Shown in pieces: positions 37,501 through 45,400 of a stretch of DNA of 64,000 nucleotides (positions are counted from its first letter, which is position 1; every line of letters begins with the position of its first letter). Source of the DNA: Micromonospora sp. NBC_01699 (GTDB taxonomy: Bacteria; Actinomycetota; Actinomycetes; Mycobacteriales; Micromonosporaceae). Made by a program: the position numbers and the translations under genes. The stretch lies in NCBI RefSeq assembly GCF_036250065.1, contig NZ_CP109199.1:6076001-6140000 (forward strand), in the 5' to 3' direction. The notes beneath the pieces are model-generated. The model saw only the letters and a list, made by a program, of their open reading frames with translations, was not told the origin of the DNA and searched no databases.

Positions 37501-37616
37501 CAGAGCCCGAGCCCGGTCGGACCGAGCAGGTCGGCGGCGCGGGAGCCGTGGTCGCCGTCGGCGGTGCCGAAGCCGTACCGGGCGAGCCGCCCGTGTGCGC
37601 TGGTCGGTCTGGTCAC
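34554..37616 (-). CDS. glnE: Glutamine synthetase adenylyltransferase/adenylyl-removing enzyme
   Basis: Bifunctional nucleotidyltransferase that adenylylates GlnA on its regulatory tyrosine and removes the AMP when nitrogen is short. It has 1020 aa with two homologous catalytic domains. The N-terminal one (adenylyl-removing) has MGKCGGEELNYVSDVDVIFV near residue 233; the C-terminal one (adenylyltransferase) has MGRLGGYEQNYFSDADVLFV near residue 754. Both keep the G-xx-DxD metal-binding pattern, and both are followed by DxxLRPEGxxGPLVR. REIKRGPGGLRDIEFAIQLLQ and TKLGRGGLADVEWAVQL are the matching linkers. GTG at 37616 overlaps the upstream amidotransferase TGA (GTGA) and fixes the start. Its substrate GlnA is encoded at 13.7 kb. 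Confidence 0.96.
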   Translation of the reverse strand: MTRPTSAHGRLARYGFGTADGDHGSRAADLLGPTGLGLWDDTAQEPVDSSAADLITALSRSADADLALRQLHRLVEAERRANDAESALLGAMAVDPGLRRRLVAVLGASSAFGDHLVANPDQWRVLVTGADGLAPRADGMLYDGTLPGVDLPPLPVVAALRRAYRLSLLRIAAADLTGGQGLEQTMSALSGLADATLTAAYDIAVAELPPGTALPRLAVVAMGKCGGEELNYVSDVDVIFVAATDDDLTAATTIATRLIHICGLVAWPVDAALRPEGNRGPLVRTLASHLAYYRRWARTWEFQALLKARPAAGDLDLASEWIDALAPLVWTAAERPEAVEDVRAMRRRIIDNIPPRELEREIKRGPGGLRDIEFAIQLLQLVHGRGDESLRACGTIPALRALVAGGYVGRADGESLLRGYRFLRTVEHRLQLQGLRRTHTVPTEPQALRWLAHALGYTATPERDAVEAFRAEWVTHATEVRRLHVKIFYRPLLEAVARVSTDGLRLTPEAAKHRLEILGFGDPTRALQHLQALTGGVTRTAAIQRTLLPVLLQEFADAPEPDRGLLNYRQVSDKLGSTPWYLRLLRDEGPVARRLARTLALSRYVADLLARDPESLRLLADDTELVPRDPAVLRDGFTAAASRHLPGRGPNPADPTAAISAVRALRRRELIRLACADVLHSAGSLAPPVPDTEAALGPAVAAESDITGTGAALSAVTDVTLAAALQVARAAVPELPGLRFAVIGMGRLGGYEQNYFSDADVLFVYDPPPGVAESTASAAAHAIAEELRRLLGTPTADPPLGVDADLRPEGRQGPLVRSIAAYAQYYARWSKVWEAQALLRARFVCGDADLGREFELMVDPVRYPELGLNRTEVTEIRRIKARVETERLPRGADPATHTKLGRGGLADVEWAVQLVQLRHAGTVPELRGTRTLDALGAARDAKLIDPTDAVVMAAGWTLAARVRNALMLVRGRAGDQLPRHGVELAGVVRLLGGHDPGEFLDHYLRTARRSRAAVERVLDA

Positions 37617-38392
37617 CGCGGCTCCTGCGGCCGGAGCAGCGGCAGGTCGAGCCGGGACGCCGGCAGGTCCAGCTCGCCCCGGGCAAGGGCGGCGAAGCGT
37701 ACGGCGAACGGCTGCCAGACCTCCTCCACGTCGGCCATCACCGCGTCCGAGGCGGCGATGACGGCGTCCCGGTCGTAGCCCAGCTCGGCCAGGATCGCCG
37801 AGTCGGCGGCCCAGTTCGCGATCGTGTCGGTGTCGGCCTCGATGTGGAACTGGAGTCCCCAGGCCCGGTCGCCGAGGCGGAACGCCTGGTGTGGGTAGCG
37901 GGTCGAGGCGGCGAGCAGCACCGCGCCGCGCGGCAGTTCGGTAACCTCGTCCCGGTGCCACTGGAGCACGTCGGGGATCAGCGGCACCCACTTGAACAGC
38001 GGGTCGCCGTCGGCGGCGTCGCGCTTGCCGACCACGCCCGGACCGACCTCCGGCCCGGCCTCGCTGCGCGCGACGGTGCCGGCGTGCGCGGTCGCCAGCA
38101 GTTGCGCGCCGAGGCAGATCGCCAGCGTGGGCACCTTGAACCGGACCGCCTTGCGCAGCAGGCCCTCCAACTGCGGGAACCAGGGTGCGTCCGGGCTGCC
38201 GTCGGGTAGCGGGTACGCCTGCTGGTGCCCGCCGAGCACCACCAGCGCCTCGAAGCCGGCCAGGTCCTCGGGCAGGGCGTCGCCGGCGTACGGGCGGAGC
38301 ACGTGCAGGTCGAGGTCGGCCTCGGTCAGCCACTCCCCCAGCCGACGGAGCTCGTCCGACGGGTCATTCTCGATCACCAGAGCGGTTGCCAC
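37613..38392 (-). CDS. Class I glutamine amidotransferase-like protein
   Basis: Stand-alone GATase1 domain protein, 259 aa, like the GuaA N-terminal domain; it would release ammonia from glutamine. The nucleophile elbow VPTLAICLGAQLLATAHAG carries the catalytic Cys near residue 95, and WGLQFHIEAD carries the His and Glu of the triad near 185. VVLGGHQQAYP is the oxyanion-strand region. The C-terminal 50 residues (WQPFAVRFAALARGELD) are an added helical tail. It is the first gene of an operon with glnE and the membrane protein. GTG at 38392 is preceded by TAGCCT and a 7-nt gap, so it is probably leaderless. Acceptor partner unknown; placement with glnE suggests glutamine metabolism. Confidence 0.88.
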   Translation of the reverse strand: MATALVIENDPSDELRRLGEWLTEADLDLHVLRPYAGDALPEDLAGFEALVVLGGHQQAYPLPDGSPDAPWFPQLEGLLRKAVRFKVPTLAICLGAQLLATAHAGTVARSEAGPEVGPGVVGKRDAADGDPLFKWVPLIPDVLQWHRDEVTELPRGAVLLAASTRYPHQAFRLGDRAWGLQFHIEADTDTIANWAADSAILAELGYDRDAVIAASDAVMADVEEVWQPFAVRFAALARGELDLPASRLDLPLLRPQEPR

Positions 38393-38399
38393 GACGTCG

Positions 38400-38435
38400 A
38401 GGCTATCCGGTGGCCCAACCCGATCCGGATAGGCT
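38400..38435. promoter_or_regulatory. Divergent leaderless promoters, amidotransferase and LD-carboxypeptidase
   Basis: On the minus strand TAGCCT (38405-38400) lies 7 nt before the GTG at 38392. On the plus strand TAGGCT (38430-38435) lies 8 nt before the ATG at 38444. The two -10 hexamers are 24 bp apart, so each promoter's polymerase footprint covers the other and their firing should be mutually exclusive. Confidence 0.5.
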
Positions 38436-38443
38436 GGCACCCC

Positions 38444-39406
38444 ATGACCGAAGTCCGACCCGTCACCGCCGTCCCGCTGGCCGGCGCGCAGCCCGTACGC
38501 CCGGCCGCGCTGCGTCCCGGCGACCGGGTGATGCTGGTCTCACCGTCCGGGCCGACCAGGCCGGAGCGGGTCGCCCGAGGGCTGGAACTGCTCACCGCCT
38601 GGGGTCTGCGCCCCGTGCTGGCATCCCACGCGTACGCCCGGCACGGCTACCTGGCCGGCTCCGACGAACTGCGCGCGGCCGACGTCAACGCCGCGTTCGC
38701 CGACCCTGACGTACGCGGCATCCTCTGCACCCGTGGTGGCTACGGCGCCCAGCGGATGGTCGACGCGGTCGACATGGCGGCGGTACGCGCCGACCCGAAG
38801 GTGGTGGCCGGCTTCTCCGACATCACCGCTTTGCAGTTCGCGCTCTGGCGCGGCGCTCGGCTCGCCACCGTGCACGGTCCCGGTGCATCCTGGCTGGACC
38901 AGCGCACCCCGCCGGAGTCGGCCGAGTCGCTGCGCCGGGCGCTGATGACCACCGAGCCGGCCACGGTCACCCGGCTGGAAACCGAGGAGACCGCCCCGGT
39001 GCTGGTGCCAGGTACGGCCAGCGGCCCGCTGATCGGCGGCAACCTGTGCCTGGTCGTGTCGTCGCTCGGCACCCCCGACATGCCCGACCTGACCGGGGCG
39101 ATCCTGCTGATCGAGGAGGTGGAGGAGCCGCCGTACAAGGTGGATCGGATGCTCACCCAGCTGCGTCGGTCCGGGGTGCTGGCCGGGGTGGCCGGGGTGG
39201 CGGTGGGCCAGTTCACCAACTGCGCCGACGACTGGGCGGTCAGTGTCGCCGACGTGATCGCCGAACGCCTCGGCGACCTGGGCGTTCCCGTGCTCGGCGG
39301 GCTGCCGATCGGGCACGGCCACGGCCAACTCACCGTCCCCGTCGGTACGCCCGCCACGCTCGACACCACCGCCGGCACCCTGACCGTCTCTCCTGCGGTC
39401 AGTTAA
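38444..39406 (+). CDS. LD-carboxypeptidase (peptidase S66)
   Basis: Serine peptidase that cleaves the L-Lys/Dap to D-Ala bond of muropeptides, used in peptidoglycan recycling, or a self-immunity relative (MccF-like). It has 320 aa. LRPGDRVMLVSPSGPT opens the N-terminal domain, and TRGGYGAQRMVDAVD precedes the nucleophile motif VAGFSDITALQFA (Ser). The catalytic Glu is in LLIEEVEEPPYKVDRML and the His in GLPIGHGHGQLTVP, so the Ser-Glu-His triad is complete. There is no signal peptide, so it acts in the cytoplasm. The N-terminal 20 residues are a non-conserved Val/Ala/Pro extension. Start supported by the leaderless -10 element. Confidence 0.92.
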   Translation: MTEVRPVTAVPLAGAQPVRPAALRPGDRVMLVSPSGPTRPERVARGLELLTAWGLRPVLASHAYARHGYLAGSDELRAADVNAAFADPDVRGILCTRGGYGAQRMVDAVDMAAVRADPKVVAGFSDITALQFALWRGARLATVHGPGASWLDQRTPPESAESLRRALMTTEPATVTRLETEETAPVLVPGTASGPLIGGNLCLVVSSLGTPDMPDLTGAILLIEEVEEPPYKVDRMLTQLRRSGVLAGVAGVAVGQFTNCADDWAVSVADVIAERLGDLGVPVLGGLPIGHGHGQLTVPVGTPATLDTTAGTLTVSPAVS

Positions 39407-39552
39407 CTGACTTTTACTCCGTTTTGTACCGGCGATTCGGGTTCTTTCGCCCTGTTCACAGGTGGCGCATAGGTTCGGCACGGCCTCTGTCCAGGTCCGT
39501 CCGCCACCGTGGTCGGGTCATGCACCGAAAGACCGACCATGGGGGTTCGTTG

Positions 39553-40044
39553 ATGTTCAGGACCATTTCCAGGAAGACCGCGCTCGGCGGGCTCGCCGCT
39601 GCCGGCGTACTCGCGGTGGGGATCGCCGTACCGACCGTCGCGTTCGCCGAGGACCCGACCCCGGCGCCGTCGAGTTCGTCGACCTCCGCACCGGACAAGG
39701 CTCCCGGCGGGAAGGGCGACCAGCAGGGGCGACCCGAGCGCTCGGCCGCGTTCGCCGACGCGCTGGCAAAGGAGTTGGGCATCCCCACCGACAAGGTCAC
39801 CGCAGCCCTGGAGAAGGTACGCGAGCAGCAGAAGCCGGAGGGGAAGCCGAGGGGCGAGCACCGCCAGGGCGACCCGACGGTCGACTGGCAGGCCAAGGCC
39901 AAGGAACGGCTGGCCCAGGCGGTCAAGGACGGCAAACTGACCCAGGAACAGGCGGACGCGATCACGACGGCGCTCGACGCTGGCGTACTGCCCGGCGGGT
40001 TCGGCGGCCACATGCGCGGCGGCCCCGACGCCCAACCGAAGTAA
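39553..40044 (+). CDS. Small secreted Gln/Lys-rich protein
   Basis: Exported protein of 163 aa with a clear signal peptide: basic MFRTISRKTALGG, hydrophobic core LAAAGVLAVGIAVPTVAFA, cleavage near residue 32. The mature part begins with a Pro/Ser linker and contains two helical units, one around ADALAKELGIPTDKVTAAL and one around AKERLAQAVKDGKLTQEQADAI, resembling the YckD/DUF2680-like or small EF-hand-free repeats of other secreted proteins. It ends in a Gly-rich tail. No catalytic residues. ATG chosen with GGGGG 7-8 nt upstream; an ATG 12 codons earlier is less likely. Function unknown. Confidence 0.8.
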   Translation: MFRTISRKTALGGLAAAGVLAVGIAVPTVAFAEDPTPAPSSSSTSAPDKAPGGKGDQQGRPERSAAFADALAKELGIPTDKVTAALEKVREQQKPEGKPRGEHRQGDPTVDWQAKAKERLAQAVKDGKLTQEQADAITTALDAGVLPGGFGGHMRGGPDAQPK

Positions 40045-40052
40045 CGCGGCTC

Positions 40053-40095
40053 CGGCGCTCGGCCCAGGTTCCTACGTCCTCTGGGTCGGGCGCCG
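40053..40095. terminator. Terminator between convergent genes
   Basis: CGGCGCTCGGCCCAG (40053-40067) pairs with 40081-40095 with two G-U pairs in RNA and a 13-nt loop, starting 8 nt after the stop of the small secreted protein. Confidence 0.65.
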
Positions 40096-40175
40096 CAGTT
40101 CGTCCGGTCGATGAACCATTTCGGGTCAACCTCCGGGCTTCCCGCCGGCTTGGCACGCCGAAGCACTTGTCGAAA

Positions 40176-40742
40176 TCAGTCCAGCTGCGGCGACATGTAT
40201 TTCTCCACGCCCGAGAGAAGCGATGCCGGCAGACCTCGCTCGGAGAGCCCGTCATCGCGCAGCAGGATGAGCTTGACTAGGAACCTATCGTATCTGAGCC
40301 AGTACTCGATCATCCAGCAATCCGCCGCTTCGGTGTGGACACAGACGGACTTAGCCGAATCAGCCGTCGACAGCGACAAATCGGTGGCCGTCACCGACGG
40401 GAATTTGCCCCGATACGTGGGCTCCGGATCCTCTACGTAGTACCGCAGCCTGGCCGAATTACCATTCCGAGACCTGAAAACCTCTTGCCGAACCGCTGTT
40501 TCCGTCTTGGAGTCAGTCCATCTACGAATCTTGATCGGCCCACCATCTTTGGGTAGATCGAACCGCTCATTTTTCTGAATCTCGACCTCGGGAGCCACTT
40601 CCAGCCAAACAGCATCAGGAACAAGTAGTTGCTCGACATCTAGATCATCTCGCGCCCCCGGCCAGAACAGAACGCCGACTCCCAGGGACACGACGATCAC
40701 CAAAGCACCAGCAATCGCTACCAGCACCCGGCGATAGTTCAC
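40176..40742 (-). CDS. Membrane-anchored protein of unknown function in the RHS2 region
   Basis: Protein of 188 aa. A short basic N-terminus and one transmembrane helix (VLVAIAGALVIVVSLGVGVLF, about residues 6-26) are followed by an extracytoplasmic domain of about 160 aa with a Cys pair (SVCVHTEAADCW) and the ending SGVEKYMSPQLD. The GTG at 40742 has GAGG 6 nt upstream; an upstream extension is basic low-complexity sequence. Codon use is clearly less G/C-biased than in flanking housekeeping genes, as in the rest of 40.1-42.7 kb. A membrane-tethered immunity role for an RHS effector is possible but only by position. Not recognised as any family. Confidence 0.65.
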   Translation of the reverse strand: MNYRRVLVAIAGALVIVVSLGVGVLFWPGARDDLDVEQLLVPDAVWLEVAPEVEIQKNERFDLPKDGGPIKIRRWTDSKTETAVRQEVFRSRNGNSARLRYYVEDPEPTYRGKFPSVTATDLSLSTADSAKSVCVHTEAADCWMIEYWLRYDRFLVKLILLRDDGLSERGLPASLLSGVEKYMSPQLD

Positions 40743-40884
40743 TTCATGCCTCGCACGGTGACCGGTTAGGACATCAAATTTCTGGCCGATTGCTCTTATC
40801 GCGCGCCTCCGCTCACATCGGCTCGAACTCCCGCCCACCTCATGAGCATCACCCTCACGGTGATAGATGGGAAACGCTGCCGAC

Positions 40885-41388
40885 TCACTCCCTACTCTCA
40901 AGATATCCAGTCCCCCAGGTGGCCTGTTTTTGCACTCGGGGATCACTCTCATTTAGCGCAGCTTCAAGTACTGGCCTAACACTCCGGTCACCAAGCAGCG
41001 CCAATGATTGCAGGAGCGTACTCCGCACGGAAGGTGCACTCTCTTCCGCGAGCCTCGCCACCATCTCAGCGAACACCTTCGGGCGTTGCCCAGTCGGCGG
41101 CGAGTCGACATACCCGAATATCTTACCAATAGCGTCAGCGGCAGCCACCCGCACCGAACTTGACGGATCCACCAGGCATTCAAGGAGTGTGTCTAGGGCA
41201 ACTGGGTTACGCAACCGCGCCAAGAGATCACAGATCAGTTGCCGCAGAAAAGGCGTTTCCGCCTGGCGAAGTGCCTGTACCAACTCCGGAGCTTCAGCTT
41301 TCGTCACCAGCTCCCTCATCAGGGATCGCCGATCGCTGCACTCGCCACTCAGGGCAAGCACGATCTCATTTGCACTGAGTCCACTCAT
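40885..41388 (-). CDS. HEAT-repeat protein
   Basis: Soluble alpha-solenoid protein of 167 aa with about four HEAT-type helix pairs, including LICDLLARLRNPVALDTLLE, VDPSSSVRVAAADAIGKIF, EESAPSVRSTLLQSLALLGD and ESDPRVQKQATWGTGYLE. Each unit has the usual Asp/Ser-x-x-Val-Arg turn. GAAGGA lies 6 nt before the ATG. Small HEAT or armadillo-like proteins downstream of polymorphic toxins are known as immunity proteins, which fits the place downstream of an RHS-HNH toxin gene, but the link is by position. Base composition is lower in GC than the core genome here. Confidence 0.75.
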   Translation of the reverse strand: MSGLSANEIVLALSGECSDRRSLMRELVTKAEAPELVQALRQAETPFLRQLICDLLARLRNPVALDTLLECLVDPSSSVRVAAADAIGKIFGYVDSPPTGQRPKVFAEMVARLAEESAPSVRSTLLQSLALLGDRSVRPVLEAALNESDPRVQKQATWGTGYLESRE

Positions 41389-41811
41389 CGTGATTCCTTC
41401 GACGACCTACGCCACAGTTCAGCACACAAGGAACCCGATTGCCAAAGCCGGACCGAACAAGCCAAAAAAAGCGCAGACGACAGCAACGGTGTCGGCCACT
41501 AACCTCGGTCTCTAATTTAGTCGGCCATCCATAGCTGTTCTTCGAAGAATCTGCCTCGGAACTCGCGCAGCCGCTTCACCGGCATGCTGACGACCCGGCG
41601 CTGGGCCGAGTTCCCCCGTTGCCACTACAACCGACAAGCCTTCATCGAAGTACTGGACTCACAGCCGCCTCGAAACCCAAGCGCGGTCCGCCTGATCGAA
41701 GTTGTCGTAGATGGCGATCGTCACCATCCACGAGCACGCACACTTCGCAGTGCCTCTGATGCGAAACGCAGGCGCCAAGTCGGATGACCCGATCCCCATC
41801 AACACCTCTTG
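41389..41811 (-). pseudogene. Decayed coding remnant between immunity-type genes
   Basis: No intact gene in 423 nt. On the minus strand several frames hold short protein-like pieces that do not join. One is MVTIAIYDNFDQADRAWVSR (upstream part). Another frame reads NSAQRRVVSMPVKRLREFRG and ends FFEEQLWMAD at a TAA (41519-41517). The pattern fits a gene broken by small indels, such as a discarded toxin tip or immunity gene, which accumulate at RHS loci. The order and the join are inferred by eye. Confidence 0.35.
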
Positions 41812-42324
41812 TCATCGACGAAACGGCTCCACATCGCCCCATTCCCAGTAAATTTTCTCTTCCGCAGCAAGGAGTTCAATGGCAGCCCAAACACGAGCAA
41901 CCTCGCAACCGATCGGCACGTCGATGGCAACATGTCGATCGCCGCTCCACTCAGCTTCCAGAACATCATCGATGATCGCACGGGTAATAGAATTCTGCAC
42001 TTCGCTCGACTCAGGAACAGACAGCGCAGGCGCCAGAAAAATGCGGAAAACGCGATGACCTGAGGACCTGAGCAATCCCGTTATCCGCTTGCCATCAGAG
42101 TCGAGCTCCACCACATCATTGAGCGCTAACCCGTAAACCCGGAATGGAATACACGAAACCTCGTAAGCCTTGCCATCAAGGGGCCTTAACCAAATCTGCT
42201 CCAGCGAATTAGCGAAGCCGTAGGGCTCAAGATCCACCATCGCTAGATAGTTTGAGCCGGTACGTCCTACGGGAGACTCATGAACAATGTACTTCGCGAC
42301 GGACACGCCGTGACCCACTCTCAC
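41812..42324 (-). CDS. DUF4265 protein, candidate immunity to the RHS2 HNH toxin
   Basis: Protein of about 170 aa with DUF4265 features: QIWLRPLDGKAYEVSCIPF, VYGLALNDVVELDSDGKRI and LLRSSGHRVFRIFL, then a helical C-terminal half ending YWEWGDVEPFRR. DUF4265 genes often follow polymorphic toxins and are viewed as immunity or accessory proteins. It is the first gene after the RHS-HNH gene on the same strand. The frame is open into the toxin gene (TTG at 42411 overlapping its stop). The GTG at 42324, with GGGAG 10 nt upstream, gives a better N-terminus, VRVGHGVSVAKYIVHESPVG. AT-richer than surrounding core genes. Confidence 0.75.
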   Translation of the reverse strand: MRVGHGVSVAKYIVHESPVGRTGSNYLAMVDLEPYGFANSLEQIWLRPLDGKAYEVSCIPFRVYGLALNDVVELDSDGKRITGLLRSSGHRVFRIFLAPALSVPESSEVQNSITRAIIDDVLEAEWSGDRHVAIDVPIGCEVARVWAAIELLAAEEKIYWEWGDVEPFRR

Positions 42325-42401
42325 CAAAAGCTGGCTCCCGACGCCGAGCACTTGAACGTCGGGAACACAGCCGCTAAGGAGCCTCCAGGCTACCGCACCA
42401 G

Positions 42402-45400
42402 CTACCACCAAGGCGGCGGGAACGGACCGGTGTAATTCGGAGGCGGATTGACCGGCTCCCCCCGAGCACCCTTCGAACTATTACAGAAGGTACACGCTGG
42501 CGTAGTATTTGCGTCGGTTAGATCCCCACCACGGGATCGTGGTTCAACGTGATCAACACTCGTAGCTGGGTTGGCCCGACAGTAGGAACAAAGGGGCGTC
42601 GGCAGACTCGGATCAGCATTAACGCCAATATTGTAGTTTTCCAACATCCCGGGTGGAATACGCCGCCCGGCCCCAGGGCCACCACTGGAACCGGCCGGAA
42701 TGTCGTAAATTGGCACACCGCCGGGACCACAGCCAATTGGAGTATTCGTATTGTGCACCAGCACTGGCGTGTCACCGACGACTACATAGTACGTGTGGAC
42801 AGTGCTGACGGTGAGGTCGTACATGACCTCAGAGCCGATGTAGGAGTGGTTGCGGGTGATGGTTGCGGGCGTTTGGTCCAGGGTAAGGAGCTGTTCATCA
42901 GGCTGAAGATCGACTGCGTCGATCCACGAGCTGCGGGTCTGGCTCCAGAAGGGGTGGTGCTGGGTGGTCTTGATGACCTCGGTACGTCCGTCACCGAAGG
43001 TGACCGTGAGGTCGGCAAGATCCGTGTCGAGGTTGATGTGAGTGTCGGTGACTTCGCGCGCTCTGGTCTCCCCGGTCTCGGGGTCCGTAGCCAGGACTTG
43101 ATCGCCTTCGCCAAGATCTTCGATCGATTTGGTGTCGCCGCCCGCGAGCACGACCTTCGTACCCGGAGCAAAACTGTGGCAACTGCCGAGTACCTTCTTG
43201 GCCCAGGCGGTCGACTCGCCCCATTTCTTGGCGGCGGTCCCTACGGCCTTCAGTTGATTGATAAGCGCCTTCGACTTGAACGCGGCACGGAGCACCTTAC
43301 CCGGGGGCAGTATGTTGATCAGCGCCATGGCGCAGGATAGAAGATTGCCGCCGAGGCACCCCATAATGTCCGGAATTCCCAGAAATTCCAGCAACACATC
43401 TCCGGCAGCCTCGATCACGACCTTCACGAGGCTGGTTTCCATGATCTTCTTGGCCTTGGCGCTGTCCTCAGCACTGGAGCCGCCACTCGGCTTGACGGGA
43501 CCCGGCGCCTTCGGCGGCTTGGGCTTTGCGCCAGTGCTCGAATTCGATTGCGTGCTCTTGCTGCCGGCAACGTTCCACTTGCCCTGTCCATTGGCCTTGG
43601 GCACGCTGTTGCTGCACGAATAGCTTCCGGTGCCACCACCACACTCGGGCTTCAATCCACTCGGATCGCTTGCCGTTACCGGCGTGTTGTTGGCGTACGC
43701 GTACGCGCTCCACTGCTGGGGATCGGCGAGATCCATGACCGGGTCGACGCTGATGAAGCGGCCGGTGACGGGGTCGTACTCGCGGGCGCCGAGGTGGGTG
43801 AGGCCGGTGGGGTCCTGGGTGCCGCCGACAAAGCCCTTGTCGCTGGGCCAGCCGCCCGGTTGGGTGCCCCGAGGCTCACCGAAGGGCAGGCTGCGCCGAC
43901 GGGTGACGTTCAGGCTGCTCGGGTCGACCGTGAGCTGGCTGGTGCCATGGTGATCGGCGGCGAGCCAGGTCAGACCCGTGACACCGCGTACGGCGACGGT
44001 GCTGCCGTTGTGACTGTAGTAACGGGTGCCGTCAACCTGCCCACTGCCGTTGAGCCGCAACTCTGTGCCACCCAGGTAAAGGGTGGCACCGCCGCTGTCC
44101 CGGCGCAGCAGCCGGTTGCCGGCGGCGTCGTACACGTAGCTCGTGTTCTGGCCGGTCTGGCTGGTGGTCGCCAAATGCCCCTCGGGATCCCAGGTGAGGG
44201 TCTGGTTGACACCGCTGACCGGACGGGTGGTGGTGTTACCGGCGTTGTCGTAGACGTACGAGTCGGTGCGGGTGGTCTGCCCGGTGTAGGCGACCTGGCT
44301 GACGGCGTGCGGCTGGTTACCACCCGCCACGGGGTAGCTGGACGTGGCGATGGTGCTGCCGGTCGCACTCCAGCTCGTCTGGGTCTTCCGGTTACCGGTG
44401 ACGTCATAGGTCCAGGCCAACCGGTACGGATCCGCGCCCGCACGCTGCGGCGTGGTGCAACCCGTGCTCGCCTGGGACCAGGCGTCGGTCAGGCGACGCT
44501 GGTAGTCGTACCGGAAGCACTCGACCTGGTCCCCGACGCCGTCGGTGTCCCCGGCGATGCTGGTCACGTTGCCGGTCTGGTCGTAGGAGTAACCGGCACC
44601 GGCGCGGTCGACCCAGGTCCCCGGCGTGGTCTGGTTCTCGGTCTTCACCCGGATCCCGGTAAGCCGCCGGGTCGCCTCGTCCAGGCCGTAACCGAGCGAC
44701 ACCCGCTTCCCGGCCGCGCCGAGAAGCTGCTCCTGGAGTTGCCCCTGCCAGTAGTGGCTGGTGGAGGCGACATAGGTGGTGCTCGCCGAGGCCATGGTGG
44801 TGGCCAGGCCGGACTGGCTGTAGCCGTAGGTGAGGGTTTCCGCCGGCAGGCCGCCGGTGGCGGGAAGCGTGCTGGTGGCGGGTGCGCCGTTGGCCAGGTA
44901 GGTGGAACCGCTGGTGTACGTGCCGGCGAGGTTGCCCTCCGCTGCCGGGATGGTGACGGTGCTGCCGGTGGGCTGGTAGCGGTCGTTGTACCCGGTGACG
45001 GCGCTGACGTACGCGGCGGCGCCCACGTGCCGGGTGGACGAGGTGAGCTGACCCGCGGCCAGGGTGTCGTAGACGAACGAGGTGCGCAGGGCACCGGTGG
45101 TGGTGTCGTCCCGAATCTCCTTGACCCGGCCGATTCCGTCGTAGACCCGGGCGAGGGTTTCGCCCCGGCTGTCGGTCGTGGTCAGCAGTTGACCGGCCAC
45201 GTCGTAGGTCGACGTCGACTCGCCCGCGTCGGGGTCGGTCTTGGCGACCTGCCGGCCGCGCAGGTCGTACTCGTAGATCCAGTCGTTGCCGGCCGGGTCG
45301 GTGACCGTGGTGAGCTGGTCGGACAGGTCGTACTGGTAGGTGGTTTCGTCGTACGTGCCGGAGATCGCCCCGCCCTGGTACTGGCGCAATGCGGTGGTCC

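Noticed and set aside
37617-38333. N-terminal extension of the glnE frame
   Set aside because: It overlaps the amidotransferase gene in another frame; the GTGA overlap and family N-terminus fix the start at 37616.
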